Origin: Mercurialis annua
Taxonomy: Eukaryota; Streptophyta; Magnoliopsida; Malpighiales; Euphorbiaceae
Direction: 5' to 3'
Assembly (NCBI RefSeq): GCF_937616625.2
Contig: NC_065571.1
Span: 26,548,201 to 26,612,200 of the forward strand
DNA length: 64,000 bases
Shown: one piece after another, positions 44,613 to 59,088 of the stretch
Layout of the letters: each line of letters starts with the position of its first letter
Numbering within the stretch: position 1 is the first letter of the stretch
The notes under the pieces: generated by a model
Databases searched by the model: none
Told to the model about the DNA's origin: nothing
What the model saw: the letters and a program-made list of their open reading frames with translations, nothing else
Made by a program: the position numbers and the translations under genes

Positions 44613-47600
44613 GTTTTGTAACCATTTAAACGTTGGGCTTAATTGCTAAAAGGTGAAATGTTTGGATTTGTTTCATAACGTTTTAAACGTTTGGATTCGT
44701 GTCGTAACGTGTTAAACATTTTGCTTAAATTGCTAAAAAGGTGAAACATAAGGCCTTGTTTCACAATATTTTAAACATTTGTCTTAAATCGCTAAAAAAA
44801 ATTAAATGCTAGGATTTGTTTCGTAATGTTTTAAACGTTTGGCTTAAATCACTAAAAAGGTGAAACCTTATGATTTTTTCAAAGCAATTTAAATGTTTGT
44901 ATTGGTTTCGTTACGTTTTAAACGTTTACCTTAAATCGGTAAAACGTGAAACGTTTAGATTTGTTTCGAAACGTTTTAAACGTTTGGCTTATATCGCTAA
45001 AAAGGGGAAACGTTCGGATTTGTTTCATAATGTTTTAAACGTTTGGCTTATATAACAAAAAAGGTGAAATGCTAGTATTTGTTTCGTAACGTTTTAAAAG
45101 TTTGGCTTAAATTGCTAAAAAAGTGAAAAGTTTGGATTTGTTTCGTAACGGTTTAGCGTTTCAATTGGTTTCGTAGCGTTTTAAACGTTTGGCTTAAATT
45201 GCTAAAAAGGTGAAATGTTTGGATTAGTTTTGTAACGTCTTGAACAATTGCCTTAAATCTCTAAATGGTGAAACGTTTGTATTTGTTTCGTAATGTTTTA
45301 AACGTTTAGCTTAAATCATTAAAAAGGTGAAACGTTAGGATTTTTTTGGTAACGTTTTAGACGCTTAGATTGGTTTCGTAACGTATTAAATGTTTGGCTT
45401 AAATTGCTAAAAAGGTGAAAAATTTGGATTTGTTTCGTAACCTTTATAAATGTTTTGAATAAATTGCTAAAAAGGTGAAACGATTGGATTTGTTTCGTAA
45501 CGTTTTAAACATTTGGCTTAAATCGCAAAAAAGGTCAAAAGTTTGGATTTGTTTCGTAACGTTTTAAACGTTTGGATTGGTTTCGTAACGTTAAAAACGG
45601 TTGGTTTAAATCGCTAAAAAAGAGAATCATTCGGATTTTTTTCGTAACGTTTGTAAACTTTTGGCTTAAATCGCTAAGATGGTTAAACGTTTGGATTTGT
45701 TTCGTAACGTTTATAAATGTTTGGCTTAAATCGCTAAAAAGGTGAAATGTTTGGATTTGATTCAAAATGTTATAAACGTTTGAATTGGTTTCGTAAAATT
45801 TTAAATGTTTGGCTTAAATCGCTAAAAGGGTGAAACATTTGGATTTGTTTCGCAACGTTTGTAAACGTTTGGCTTAAATTGCTAAAAAGGGGAAACATTT
45901 GGATTTGTTTTGTAACGTTTTATACGTTTGGATTGGTTTTGTAATTTTTAAACGTTTGGCTTAAATTGATAAAAAGGGGAAACGTTTGGATTTGTTTCAC
46001 AATGTTGGTTAACATTTTGATTTGTTTCGTAATGTTTTAAACGTTTAGATTGGTTTCGAAAGGTTTTAAATGGTTGGCATAAATCGCTAAAAACGTGAAA
46101 CGTTTGGATTTGTTTCGTAACGTTTGTAAACGTTTAGCTTAACTCGCTACAAAGGTGAAACTTTTGGATTTGTTTCATAACGTTTTAAACGTCTGGCTTA
46201 AATCCATAAAAAGGTAAAATGTTTTAATTTTTTTCGTAACGTTTGTAAACGTTTGGGTGAAATTACTAAACAGGGGAAATGTTCGGATTTGTTTCGTAAT
46301 GTTTTAAACATTTGGGTCAGTTTTGTGACGTTTTAAACGTTCTCCTTAAACCGCTATAAAGGTGAAACATATGGATTTTGTTTCTAAACGTTTTAAACGT
46401 TTGCCTTAAATTGCTAAAACGGTGAAACATTAGGATTTGTTTTGTAATGTTATAAACATTAGGATTCTTTTTTGTAATGTTTTGAACGTTTGGATTGCTT
46501 TCGAAAGATTTTAAACGTCAGGCTTAAATCGCTAAAAAGGTGAAACGTTTGGATTTGTTTCGTAACGTTTGTAAATGTCTGGATTTGTATGATAATATTT
46601 TCAACGTTTGGATTTGTTCCGTGACGTTTCAAACATTTGGTTTAAATCGCCAAAAAGGTGAAACATTTGGATTTGTTTCAAAACATATTAAACGTTTGGT
46701 AATCGCTAAAATGGTGAAAAGTTAGGATTTGTTTCATAATGTTTTAAACGTTTGGATTGGTTTCTTAACGTTGTAAACGTCTGGCTTAAATCGCTAAAAA
46801 GGTAAAACGTTTGGATTTGTCTCGTAACATTTGTAAATGTTTGGCTTAAATCGCTGAAAAGGTGAAACGTTTGGATTTTTTCCGTAATGTTTTAAACGTT
46901 TGGATTGGTTTTGTAACGTTTTAAATGTTTGGCTTAAATTTATAAAAAGGTGAAACGTTTGGATTTGTTTCATAACGTTTGCAAATGTTTGGCATAAATC
47001 GCTAAAAGGGTGAAACGTTTGGATTTGTTTCGTAATGTTTTAAACGTTTGGATTGGTTTCGTAACGTTTTAAATGTTTGGCTTATATCGCTAAATGGGTG
47101 AAACGTTTGGATTGGTTTCGTAACGTTTTAAATGTTTACATTAAATCGCTAAAAAGGTGAAACATTTGGATTTGTTTCATAATGTTTTAAATTGCAAAAA
47201 GGTGAAACATTAGGATTTGTTTCATAACGTTTTAAACGTTTGGCTTAAATCGCTAAAAAAGTGAATCGTTAGGATTTGCTTCGTTTTAAACGTTTAGACT
47301 TGTTTCGTAACATTTAAAACGTTTAGTTTAAATCGCTAAAAAGGTGAAACGTTTGGATTTGTTTTCTAACATTTTAAACGTCTGGCTTAAATCGCTAAAA
47401 AGGTGAAATGCTAGGATTTGTTTTGTAACGTTTTAATCATTTGGATTTGTTTCGTAACATTTTAAACGTTTGGCTGAAATAGCTAAAAAGGTAAAATTTT
47501 GGGATTTGTTTTGTAACGTTTTAAATATTTGGCTTAAATCGCTAAAAAGGGGAAACATTAGGATTTGTTTCGTAATGTTTGAAAAGTTTGGATTGGTTTC

Positions 47601-50600
47601 GTAACATTTTAAACGTTTGGCTTAAATCGATTATAAGGTTAAGGATTTGTTTCGTAACATTTTAAACGTTTGGCTTAAATCGCTAAAAACGTCAAACGTT
47701 AGGATTTGTTTCGTAATGTTTTAAACGTTTGACTTAAATCGCTAAAAAGGTGAAACGTTAGGACTTGTTTCGTAACGTTTTAAACTTTGGATTGGTTTTG
47801 TAACGTTTTAAACGTTTGGCTTGAATCGCTAAAAAGGTGAAATGTGTGGATTTGTTTCGTAATATTTGTAAACGTTTGGCTTAAATCGTTAAAGGTGAAA
47901 CGTGTTCTTTTTTTTTTCATAACGTTTTAAACTTTTGGATTTGTCTCGTAACGTTTTAAACATTTGGCTTAAATCGCTAAAAAGCTGAAATGTTTGGATT
48001 TGTTTCGTAACATTTGTAAACGTTTGGCTTAAATCAGTAAAAAGGTGAAACATTTGTTTTTATTTTGTAATGTTTTTAAACGTTTGGCTTCAATCGTTAA
48101 GAAGGTGAAAACATTTAGATTTGTTTCGTAACGTTTTAAACGTTTGGATTTGTTTCGTAACGTTTGCAAATGTTTGGCTTAAATCGCTAAAAAGATGAAA
48201 CGTTTGGATTTGTTTCGTAATATTTTAAATGTTTGGATTGAAAAAGGTGAATCGTTGGAATTTGTTTCATAACATTTCGCTTAAATCGCTAAAAAGGGGA
48301 AACGTTTGGATTTGTTTCGTAATGTTTGTAAACGTTTGGCTTAAATCGCTAAAAAAGAGAAACGTTTGGATTTGTTTTGTAATGTTTGTAAACGTTTGGC
48401 TGAAATCGCTAAAAAGGTGAAATGTTTCGATTTGTTTCGTAACGTTTTAAACGTTTGGATTGGTTTCGTAAAGTTTTAAATATTTGGCTTAAATTGCTAA
48501 AAAGGGAAAAAGTTTGGGTTTGTTTCGTAAAGTTTGTAAACTTTTGGCTTAAATCTCTTAAAAGCTGAAATATTTGGATTTGTTTCGTAACAAATTTAAA
48601 CGTTTGGATTGGTTTCGTAATGTTTTAAACGTTTGGCTTAAATTGATAACAAAAGTGAAAAGTTTGGATTCGTTTCGTAACGTTTTAAACGTTTGGATTT
48701 GTTTCGTTATATTTTAAACGTTTGACTTTAAATCGTTAGAGAGGCAAAATGTTTCGATTTGTTTTGTAAGGTTTTAAACGTTTGGCTTAAATCGCTAAAA
48801 ATGCGAAACGTTAGGATTTGTTTCATAACGTTTTAAAAATTTGGATTTGTATCGTAACATTTTAAACGTTTGGCTTAAATGTCTAAAAATGTGAAACGTT
48901 AGGATTTGTTTCGTAACGTTTTAAACGTTGGCTTAAATCGCTAAAAAGGTAAAATGCTAGGATTTATTTCGTAACGTTTTAAACGTTTGGCTTAAATCGC
49001 TAAAAAGGAGAAACGTTAGGATTTATTTCGTAACGGTTTAATAGTTTGGATTTGTTTATAACATTTTAAACGTTTGGCTTAAATCGCTATAAAGGTGAAA
49101 CATTTGGATTTGTGTTGTAACGTTTTAAACTTTTGGCTTGAATCGCTAAAAAGGTGAAATATTAGGAATTTTTTCGTAATGTTTTAAACGCATGGATTGG
49201 ATTCATAACGTATCAAATGTTTGGCTTAAATCGCTAAAAAGGTGAAACGTTTGGATTTTCTTTTGTAACGTTCGTATACGTTTGCCTTAAATCACTAAAA
49301 AGGTGAAATGTTTAGATTTGTTTCGTAATATTTCAAATGTTTGGCTTAAATCATGAAAAGGTAAAACGTTTGGATTTGTTTTGTAACTTTTAAATGTTTG
49401 GTTTAAATCGCTAGAATGGTAAAAAGTTAGGATTTGTTTCGTAACGTCTTAAACGTTTGGATTTGTGTCTTAACGTTTTAAACGTTTGGCTTAAATCCCT
49501 AAAAAGGTAAAATGTTTGGATTTGTTTTGAAATGTTTTAAACATTTGGCTTAAATCGCTAAAAAGGTGAAACATTAGGATTTATTTTGTAACGTTTCAAA
49601 CGTTTGGCTTAAATCGCTAAAAAGTTAAAATGCTAGGATTTGTTTCGTGACGTTTTAAACATTTGGCTTAAATAGCTAAAAAATCGAAATGTTAGGATTT
49701 GTTTCTTAACGGTTTAGACGTTTGGATTAGTTAAATAAGTTTTAAACGTTTGGCTTAAATCGCTAAATAGTTCAAACGCTAGGATTTGTTTCATGACGTT
49801 TTAAACATTTGGCTTAAATCGATAAAAAAGTGAAACGTTAGAATTTTTTTCTTAACAATTTAGACGTTTGGATTAGTTTCATTAGTTTTAAACGTTAGGC
49901 TCAAAATCGCCAAAAATGTGAAATGTTTGGATTTGTTTCGATACATTTTAAGCAAACTGCTTAAATCGCTAAAAGGGGAAACATTTGGATTTGTTTCGTA
50001 ACGTTTTAAACGTTTTGCTTAAATTGCTAAAAGGTGAAACGTTAGGATTTGTTTCTTAACGTTTTAAATGTTTGGCTTAAATCTGTAAAAAGGGGAAACG
50101 TTAGGATTTTTTCGTAACGTTTTAAACGCTTGAAATGGTTTCGTAACGTTTTAAACTAACGTTTTAAATGTTTGGCATAAATCGCTAAAAAGGCAAAATG
50201 TTTGGATTTGTTTCGTAACGTTTTCAACGTTTGGATTGGTTTTGTAATGTTTTAAGTGTTTGGCTTAAATCGCTAAAAAGGTGAAACGTTTGGATTTGTT
50301 TCGTAACTTTTGTAAACGTTTGGATTTGTTTCTAGACGTTTTAAACGTTTGGATTGGTTTCGTAACGTTTTAAACGTTTGGCTTAAATTGCTAAAAGGAG
50401 AAATGTTTGGATTTGTTTCGTAACGTTTAATACATTTGGATTGGTTTCGTAATGTTTTAAACGTTTGGCTTATTTGGATTTGTTTCGCAACGTGGGTAGA
50501 CTTTTGGCTTAAACCGCTAAAAAGGGTAAATGTTTGGATTTGTTTCGTAACGTTTTAAATGTTTGGCTTAAATCGCTAAAAAGGTGAAACATTTGGATTT

Positions 50601-53600
50601 GTTTCGTTACGTTTATAAACGTTTGGCTTAAATCGCTAAAAGGGTGAAAAGATTTGATTTGTTTTGTAATGTTGTAAACGTCTGGCTTAAATCCCTAAAA
50701 GGTGAAATGTTTGGATTTGTTTTATAACGTTTGTAAACGTTTGGATGAAATCGCTAAAAAGGCGAAACTTTTGGATTTATTTCTTAACGTTTTACACGTT
50801 TGGATTTGTTTCATAACGTTTTAAACGTTTGTATTTGTTTCAAAACGTTTTAAACATTTGCCTTAAATCGCTAAAATGTTGAAACGTTATGATTTGTTTT
50901 GGAACGTTTGGAACGTCTGGCTTAAATCGCTAAAAAGGTGAAACATTTGGATTTGTTTCGTAACGTTTGTAAATGTTTGGATTTATTTCGTAACGTTTTA
51001 AATGTTTGGATTGGTTTCGAAACGTTTTAAAGAATTGGTTTAAATTGCTAAAAAAGTGAAACGTTTGGATTTGTTTCGAAACGTTTTAAACATTTGGCTT
51101 AAAAAGCTAAAAGGGTGAAACGCTAGGATTTGTTTCGTAATGTTTTAAACGTTTGGATTGGTTTCGTAACGTTTTAAACGTCTGTCTTAAATCGCAAAAA
51201 TGGTGAAATATTTGGATTTGTTTCATAACGTTTGTAAACGTTTGGCTTAAATCACTAAAAAGGTGAAACGTTTGAATTTGTTTCGTAATATTTTAAACGT
51301 TTTGTTTTGTTTAGTAAGGTTTTAAACGTTTGGATTTGTTTTGTAACATTCGCAAACGTTTGGCATAAATTGCTAAAAGGGCAAAATGTTTGGATTTGTT
51401 TCGTAATGTTTTTATCGTTTGGATTAGTTTGGTATTGTTTTAAATGTTTGGCTTAAATCGCTAAAAAGGTGCAACGTTTGGATTAGTTTCGTAATGCTTG
51501 TAAATGTTTGGATTGAATCGCAGAAAAGGAGAAACGTTTGGATTTGTTTCGTAATGTTTGTAAAGTTTTGGCTTAAATCGCTAAAAAGATGAAACTTTAG
51601 AATTTGTTTCGTAACGTTTTAAATATTTGGCTTAAATTGATTTAAAGTTGAAGCGTTAGGATTTGTTTCGTTTTAAACGTTTCGATTTGTTTCGTAACAT
51701 TTTAAACGTTTGGTTTAAATCGCTAAAAATGTCAAACGTTAGGATTTATTTCGTAACGTTTTAAACGTTTGGATTTGTTTCGTAACATTTTAAACGTTTG
51801 CCTTAAATCGCTAAATAGGTAAACATTTGGATTTGTTTTATAACATTTTAAACGTTTGGCTTAAATAGCTAAAAGGTGAAACGTTCGGGATTTATTTCGT
51901 AACGCTTTAAATGTTTTGATTTGTGTCTTAACGTTTTAAACGGTTGGCTTAAATTGCTAAAAAGATGAAACATTCGGATTTGTTTCGTAACATATTAAAC
52001 GGTTGGCTTAAATTGCAAAAAACACGAAATGTTAGGATTTGTTTCGTAATGTTAAAACGTTTGGCTTAAATCGCTAAACGTTTGGATTTGTTTCGTAACC
52101 TTTATAATTATTTGACTTAAATCGCTAAAAAGGTGAAACGTTTGGATTTGTTTAGTAACATTTTAAATGTTTGGCTTAAATCGCTAAAAAGGTGGAACGT
52201 TTGGATTTAATTCGCAACATTTTAAACGTTTGGATTGGTCTTGTAACGTTTTAAACGTTTGGCTTAAATCGCTAAAAAGGTGAAACGTTTGGATTTGTTT
52301 CGTAATGTTCGAAAACTTTTGGCTTAAAACGCTAAAAAGGTAAAGCTTTTGGATTTGTTTCGTAATGTTTGTAAACGTTTGGCTTAAATTGCTAAAAAGA
52401 GGAAATGTTTGGATTTGTTTCTAAAAGTTCTATTCGTTTGGATTGGTTTCGTAGCGTTTTAAACGTTTGGCTTAAATCGCTAAAAGGGTGGAACATTTGG
52501 ATTTGGTTTCGTAACGTTTTAAATGTTCGGCTTAAATCGCTAATGAGGTTGAAACGTTTGGATTTGTTTCATAACATTTTAAAGTTTTGGATTGGTTTCG
52601 TAATTTTTTAAATGTTTGGTTTATTTGGATTTGTTTCGCAACGTTGGTAAACTTTTGGCTTAAGCTACTAAAAAGGGGAAACGTTTGGATTTGTATTGTA
52701 ACGTTTTAAATGTTTGGCTTAAATCGCTAAAAAAGGGAAACATTTGGATTTGTTTCGTTACGTTTGTAAACGTTTGGCTTAAATCGCTAAAAAGGGGAAA
52801 CTTTTGGAATTGTTTTAAACGTTTGGCTTAAATCCTTAAAAATGGGAAACGTTTGGATTTGTTTCGTAACGTTTATAAATGTTTGAATGAAATCACTAAA
52901 AAGGGGAAATGTTTGGATTTTGTTTCACAACGTTTTAAACGTTTGGCTTAAATCCTTAAAAATGAAAAACGTTTGGATTTGTTTCTTAATGTTTGTAAAC
53001 GTTTGAATTAAATTGCTAAAAAAGGAAAACATTTGAATTTGTTTCGTAGCGTTTCAAATGTTTAGATTGGTTTTGTAACGTTTTAAACGTTTGGCTTAAA
53101 CCGTTAAAAAGGGGAAACGTTTGGATTTGTTTCGTAATGTTTCAAACGTTTGGTTTATATCGCTAAAAAGGTGAAACGTTAGGTTCCGTTTCGTAACGTT
53201 TTAAACGTTTGGATTTTTTTCGTAACGTTTTAAACGTTTGGCTTACATCACTAAAAACAGGAATCTTTAGGATTTGTTTCATAACGTTTTAAACGTTTGA
53301 ATTAGTTTCATAACGTTTTAAATGTTCTAAAAAGGTGAAACGTTAGGATTTGTTTCATAACGTTTTAAACGTTTGGCTTAAATCGCAAAAAAGTGAACGT
53401 TAGGATTTGTTTCGTAATGTTATAAACGTTTGGCTTAAATCGCTAAAAAGATGAAACGTTAGGATTTTTTTCGTAACGTTTTAAACGTTTGGATTATTTT
53501 CCTAACGTTTTAAACGTTTGGCTTAAATCGTTTAAAAGAGGAAATGTTTGAAATTGTTTTGTAACGTTTATAAACGTTTGGCTTAAATCGCTAAGAAGGT

Positions 53601-56600
53601 GAAACGTTTTGAATTGCTTCGTGACGTTTTAAACGTTTGGCTTAAATCGCTAAAAAGGTGAAACGTTTGGATTTGTTTCATAAGGTTTTAAATGTTTGGT
53701 TTAAATCGCTAAAAGATGAAACGTTTGGATATGTTTCGTAAAGTTTGTAATCATTTGGCTTAACTCTCTAAAATGGTTAAACATTTGGATTTGTTTCATA
53801 AGGTTTTAAACGTTTGGCATAAATCGCTAAAAAGAGAAAACGTTAAGATTTTTTTCGTAATGTTTTAAATGTTTGGCTTAAATCGTTAAAAAGGCAAAAC
53901 GGTAGGATTTGTTTCGTTATGTTTTAAACGTTTGTCTTAAATCACTAAAAAGGTGAAATGTTAGGATTTTTTTCGTAACGTTTTAAACATTTGGATTGGT
54001 TTTGTAACGTTTTAAAAGTTTGGCTTAAATCACCAAAAAGGGGACATGTTTGGATTTGTTTCGAAACATTTTAAACATTTGGCTTAAATAGCTAAACAGG
54101 GTAATAGATAGGATTTGTTTTGTAACATTTTAAATGTTTGGCTTAAATCGCTAAAAAGGTGAAACATTAGGATTTGTTTCGTAATATATTAAACGTTTGG
54201 ATTTGTGTCGTACCGTTTTAAACGTTTGGCTTAAATTGCTAAAAAGGCGAAACGTTTGGATTTGTGTCGTACCGTCTTAAACGTTTGGCTTAAATCATTT
54301 AAAAGGTGAAATGTTTGGATTTGTTTCGTAATGTTTGTAAACGTTTGGCTTAAATCGATAAAAAAAGGGAAACATTTGGATTTGTTTCGTAACGTTTTAA
54401 ACGTTTGGATTGGTTTCGTAACGTTTTTAATATTTGGCTTAAATTGATAAAAAGGTGAAATGTTTTGATTCGTTTCGTAACATTTGTAAATGTTTGGCTT
54501 CAATCGCTAAAAAGGTGAAACGTTTGGATTTGTTTTGTAACATTTTAAACGTTTGCATTGGTTTCGTGACATTTTTAATGTTTAGCTTAATTCGCTAAAA
54601 AGGTGAAATGTTTGGATTTGTTTCATAACGTTTCTTAATGTTTGGCTTAAATAGTTAAAAAAGTTTAATCTTTTGATTTGTTTCGTAAAGTTTTAAACGT
54701 TTGGATTGGTTTTGTAATGTTTAAAATATTTGGCTTCAATTGTTAAAAAAGTGAAACATTTGAATTTTTTTTGTAACGTTTGTAAACGTTTGGCTTAATT
54801 TGCTAAAAAGTGAAACGTTTCGATTTGCTTCGTAATGTTTAAAATGTTTGGATTTATTTCGTAACGTTTCAAACGTTTGGATTTGTTTCGTAACGTTTGT
54901 AAACGTTTGGCTTAAATCGCTAAAAAGGTGAAACGTTTGGATTTGTTTTGTAATATTTGTAAACGTTTGGCTTATATCGCTAAAAAGATGAAACTTTTGG
55001 ATTTGTTCCGTAACGTCTCAAACGTTTGGATTTGTTTCGTAACGTTTTAAACGTTTGGCTTAAATCAGTATAAAGGTGAAACATTTGGATTTGTTTCGTA
55101 AAGTTTGTAAACGTTTGGCTTAAATCGCTAAAAAGGTGAAACATTTGGATTTGTTTCGTAACGTTTTAAATGTTTGGATTGCTTTTATAAAGTTTTAAAT
55201 ATTTTGCTTAAATTCATAAAAAAGGTGAAACTTTTGGATTTATTTCTTATCGTTTTTAAACGTCTTGCTTTAATCGCTAAAAAGGTGAAACATTTGGATT
55301 TGTATCGTAACGTTTTAAACGTTTGGATTGGTTTAGCAACGTTTTATATGTTCGGCTTAAATCGATAAAAAAGGGGAAACGTTTGGATTTGTTTCCTAAC
55401 GTTTGTAAACATTTGGCTTAAATCGCTAAAAAGGTGAAACATTTGGTTTTGTTTCGTAACGTTTAAAATGTTTGGATTTATTTCGTAACGTTTTAAATGT
55501 TTGGATTCTTTTCGTAACATTTGTAAATGTTTGGCTTAAATTGCTAAAAGGTGAAATGTTTGGATTTGTTTCGTAATAATTGCAAACGTTTGGCTTAAAT
55601 CGCTGAAAAGGTGAAACGTTTGGATTTGTTTCGTAACGTTTTAAACGTTTGGATTGGTTTCGTAACGTTGTAAATGTTTGACTTAATTCACTAAAAGGGT
55701 AAAACGTTTGGATTTGTTTTGTAACTTTTATAAATGTTTGGCTTAAATCGATAAAAAGGTGAAAAGTTTGGATTTCTTTCGTAACGTTTTAAACGTTTGG
55801 CTTAAATCACCAATAACATGAAACGTTTGGATTTATTTCGAAGCGTTTTAAACGTTTTGCTTAAATCACTAAAAAGGTGAAACGTTTGGATTTATTTTGT
55901 AACGTTTGTAAACGTTTGGCTTAACTCGCTAAAAAGGTGAAACTTTTGAATTTGTTTCTTAAGGTTTTAAACGTTTGGATTGGTTTCATAACGTTTTAAA
56001 TATTTGGCTTAAATTGATAAAAAGAAGAAACCTTTGAATTTGTTTCATAACCTTTGTAAACATTTATCTTTAATCGCTAAAAAAGTGAAACGTTTGGATT
56101 TGTTTCGTAACGTTTTAAACGTTTGGATTGGTTTTGTAACATTTTAAATGTGTGGCTTAAATCGCTAAAAAGGTGAAATGTTTTGATTTGTTTCGTAACA
56201 TTTAAAATGTTTAGATTTATTTCGTAACGTTTTAAACGTTTGGATTTGTATCGTAACGTTTGTAAACGTTTGGCTTAAATTGATAAAAAGGGGAAATGTT
56301 TGGATTTATTTCGTAATATTCGTAAACGTTCGACTTAAATCGCTAAAAAGGTGAAACGTTTGGATTTATTTCGTAACGTTTTGAACGTTTGGATTGGTTT
56401 CGTAACGTCTTAAACGTTTGGCTTAAATCGCTAAAAGGTAAAACATTTGGATTTGTTCGTAACGTTTGTAAACGTTTGGCTTAAACCGCTAAAAATATGT
56501 AAAGTTTGGATTTCTTTCGTAACGTTTTAAGCATTTGGATTGGTTTCGTAACGTTTTTAACGTTTGGCTTAAGTCACGAAAAAGGTCAAACTTTTGGATT

Positions 56601-57036
56601 TGTTTCAAAAAAATTTAAACATTTGGCTTAAATCCCTAAAAAGGTTAAACGTTTGGGTTAGTTTCGTAACGTTTGTAAACGTTTGGCTTAAATCGCTAAA
56701 AAGGTGAAATGTTTGGATTTGTTTCGCAACATTTTAAACGTTTGGATTGGTTTCATCATGTTTTAAATATTTGGTTTAAATTGATATGAAGGTGAAACGT
56801 TTAGATTTGTTTCGTAACGTTTTAAATGTTTGGCTTAAAACGCTAAAAAAGATAAACGTTTGGATTTGATTCGTAATGTTTGTAAATGTTTGGCTTAAAT
56901 CAGTAAAAAGGTTAAACGTTTGGATTTGTTTCTTAACCTTTGTAAACGTTTCGCTTCAATCGCTAAAAAGGTTACATGTTAGGATTTGTTTCATAACGTT
57001 TTAAACGTTTGGATTTGTTTTGTAACATTTTAAACG
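44613..57036 (+). repeat. Satellite array, block 4 (12.4 kb uninterrupted)
   Basis: The longest continuous block of the X/Y satellite, same orientation as blocks 1-3. Frequent variants include GTTTGTAAACG in place of GTTTTAAACG inside module X, loss of whole modules (for example near 47280, 50464 and 52620) and A-run length changes. Short ORFs here (for example 45535-45765 minus, 54231-54503 minus) are repeat translations. No insertion was found inside this block. Confidence 0.95.
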
Positions 57037-57295
57037 TGTCACGACCCAATTTCATGAATCATGACCGGCGCTAGGGTATGGGTATGGTCGTACCAAAACC
57101 CGTAGCAAGCCTTGCGGAAAGCAATTAAACATTTAAACCTGCAGAAAACTACTCGGGGGCAACCGAGACTCCAACCTAAGTCTAGCAATTTATATTACAG
57201 TTCTAATATAAATAGCTTAAATATCTGAAATGGTAAACAGCATGCCTTTCATTTAACAATAATGTAATCCAGAGTAAACATGCCAATAATAAATA

Positions 57296-57972
57296 GAGGA
57301 AATTACACCATTTACCAAAAAAAATGAAAACAATTACAAAAGTATATGTTGACTTTTTTCATTTACAAAAATATTAATAATATTTACAAAAGTACAAAAA
57401 AATAAAAAATAATATCAAACATACGGTGTATACTGTGGGTATAATGTTAGTATACTAATAAACTAACATTATATCAACATTGTACCAAAATTATACCAAC
57501 ATTATACATACTGAGATTTTATTAATATTAAATAAAAATTTACCAAAATTACATCAAATCGTATACTGAAAATTAAATTAATAATATACCAAAATTATAC
57601 CATCAGTATACCAAGAGTATACAAATTTTCTAGTTCATTACCAACTATAGTGAAAAATACACATAAAAAAAAATACATGTTATCAACTAGAAAATATATT
57701 TAAAAATTTATAATCAATATACCAAAAATATACTGAAATTATACCAATAATAAATTAAATATTATTTTTAAATTATCTGATTAATAGTTTTAATATTCCA
57801 AAATTATACCATAATTATACCGACATTATACAAATCGTACTTTTGTAATTAATTTTCATTTTTTGATACTTTTGTAATTAATTTTAAATCAGTCGTATTT
57901 TTGTAAATAAAAAAAGTTTATAGATATTTTTGTAAATATTTTTAAAATTTTAGATACTTTTGTCATCGTCCC
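57296..57972. mobile_element. MULE-like MITE inserted in LTR C
   Basis: 677-bp very AT-rich insertion flanked by a 9-bp direct repeat TAATAAATA (57287-57295 and 57973-57981), the duplication size of Mutator-like elements. The ends are imperfect inverted repeats: left GAGGAAATTACACCATTTAC, right (reverse complement) GGGACGATGACAAAAGTATC. Both are followed inward by ACTTTTTT(C/T)ATTTACAAAAATA. No ORF. Inside are many TATACCAAAATTATACC-like short repeats. Confidence 0.78.
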
Positions 57973-59041
57973 TAATAAATAATCAAACATATCGATAACC
58001 CCAAAAAGTAATATCAAATGTAATATAAAATAACTAGTTCTAAATAACATAAAAACCTCAGAAGAATAAAAAGAATCGGAGTGGACCAGCTTTCAAATCA
58101 TAAACCTGGAAAATTTGGGAAAACAACGGGGTCAGATATACTGAGATGAGTTCGCAATACTATTTACATTTAATAAGTTTAGAACCCTTAAATCAAAACA
58201 TTTTTATTCTAATATAGTATGATTATGGAAAACAGTATTGAAATGATCCTAGCGTAAGTATGACATAGCATACCGATAAACCCAGAGTGGACGGGAAGAA
58301 ATCCTCGTCATATATATACCAGCGTAAGCAAGACATTAGTCTGCCGTTTTCCAGAGTACTTACCGGTGCACACAGTCTCAAAACAAGCCTATCGAGTATC
58401 TCGTTTCAATCCAGATCCATAATCGCTTAAAACAGTTCAAAAGCATTTATAATACTAAAATAAATTGCGGTACTTAATAAAGCGGTAAATAGCACTACAA
58501 ACTCACAGCTTGCTTATCCACGTGAATCTTGACAAACAGCTAACCATGCGTAGACTCCGAAGCACGAACAGTCGACGGGTCTAAAATAATATATAAGTTA
58601 AAATCTGAACAACCCCTAACTCTAAGATTACTAGACATCATATAGGACTAGCATCTTAACACCACCAAAGATCAACATTCGAAATACGGTAATCTCAAAG
58701 CCAATGTACTTACATCCAACCAATATAATAATTAGCTAAGCTTAGGTGAGTTCTCGTTTTAAAGACAATCCAGAGTAATATAATTCAAACAACATCTTTC
58801 GAAATCCAACAAATCCCAGAGTAGTGTGTTAGCCATATATCAACTATATACTCGACACAACATGTCGGGCGACACAAGTCTAACCCGACCCAACCAGAGT
58901 AAAATCCAAGGTTAAATCCTTAAAAACCAAACCAATGATCAAAATAGGCTTAGGAATCAATAGGAGGTGATATTCAGAGAGTAGGTGCCGTTTTAGGGTT
59001 TTAGAAAAAGAGTAAAATCAGTTTAGGTCGAGTTTAGGGGG

Positions 59042-59049
59042 TTTAAATA
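59042..59049 (-). promoter_or_regulatory. Putative TATA box of LTR C
   Basis: In sense, TATTTAAA within CTATTTAAACC, 40-100 bp downstream of the palindrome triplet. Confidence 0.5.
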
Positions 59050-59088
59050 GCAAAAACGACGAGCTGCATAAAAGCTGAAAAAGCCTTG

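Noticed and set aside
44613..57036. CRISPR-like array because of regular spaced repeats
   Set aside because: Spacers are themselves repeats of the same modules, and the context is plant satellite DNA.
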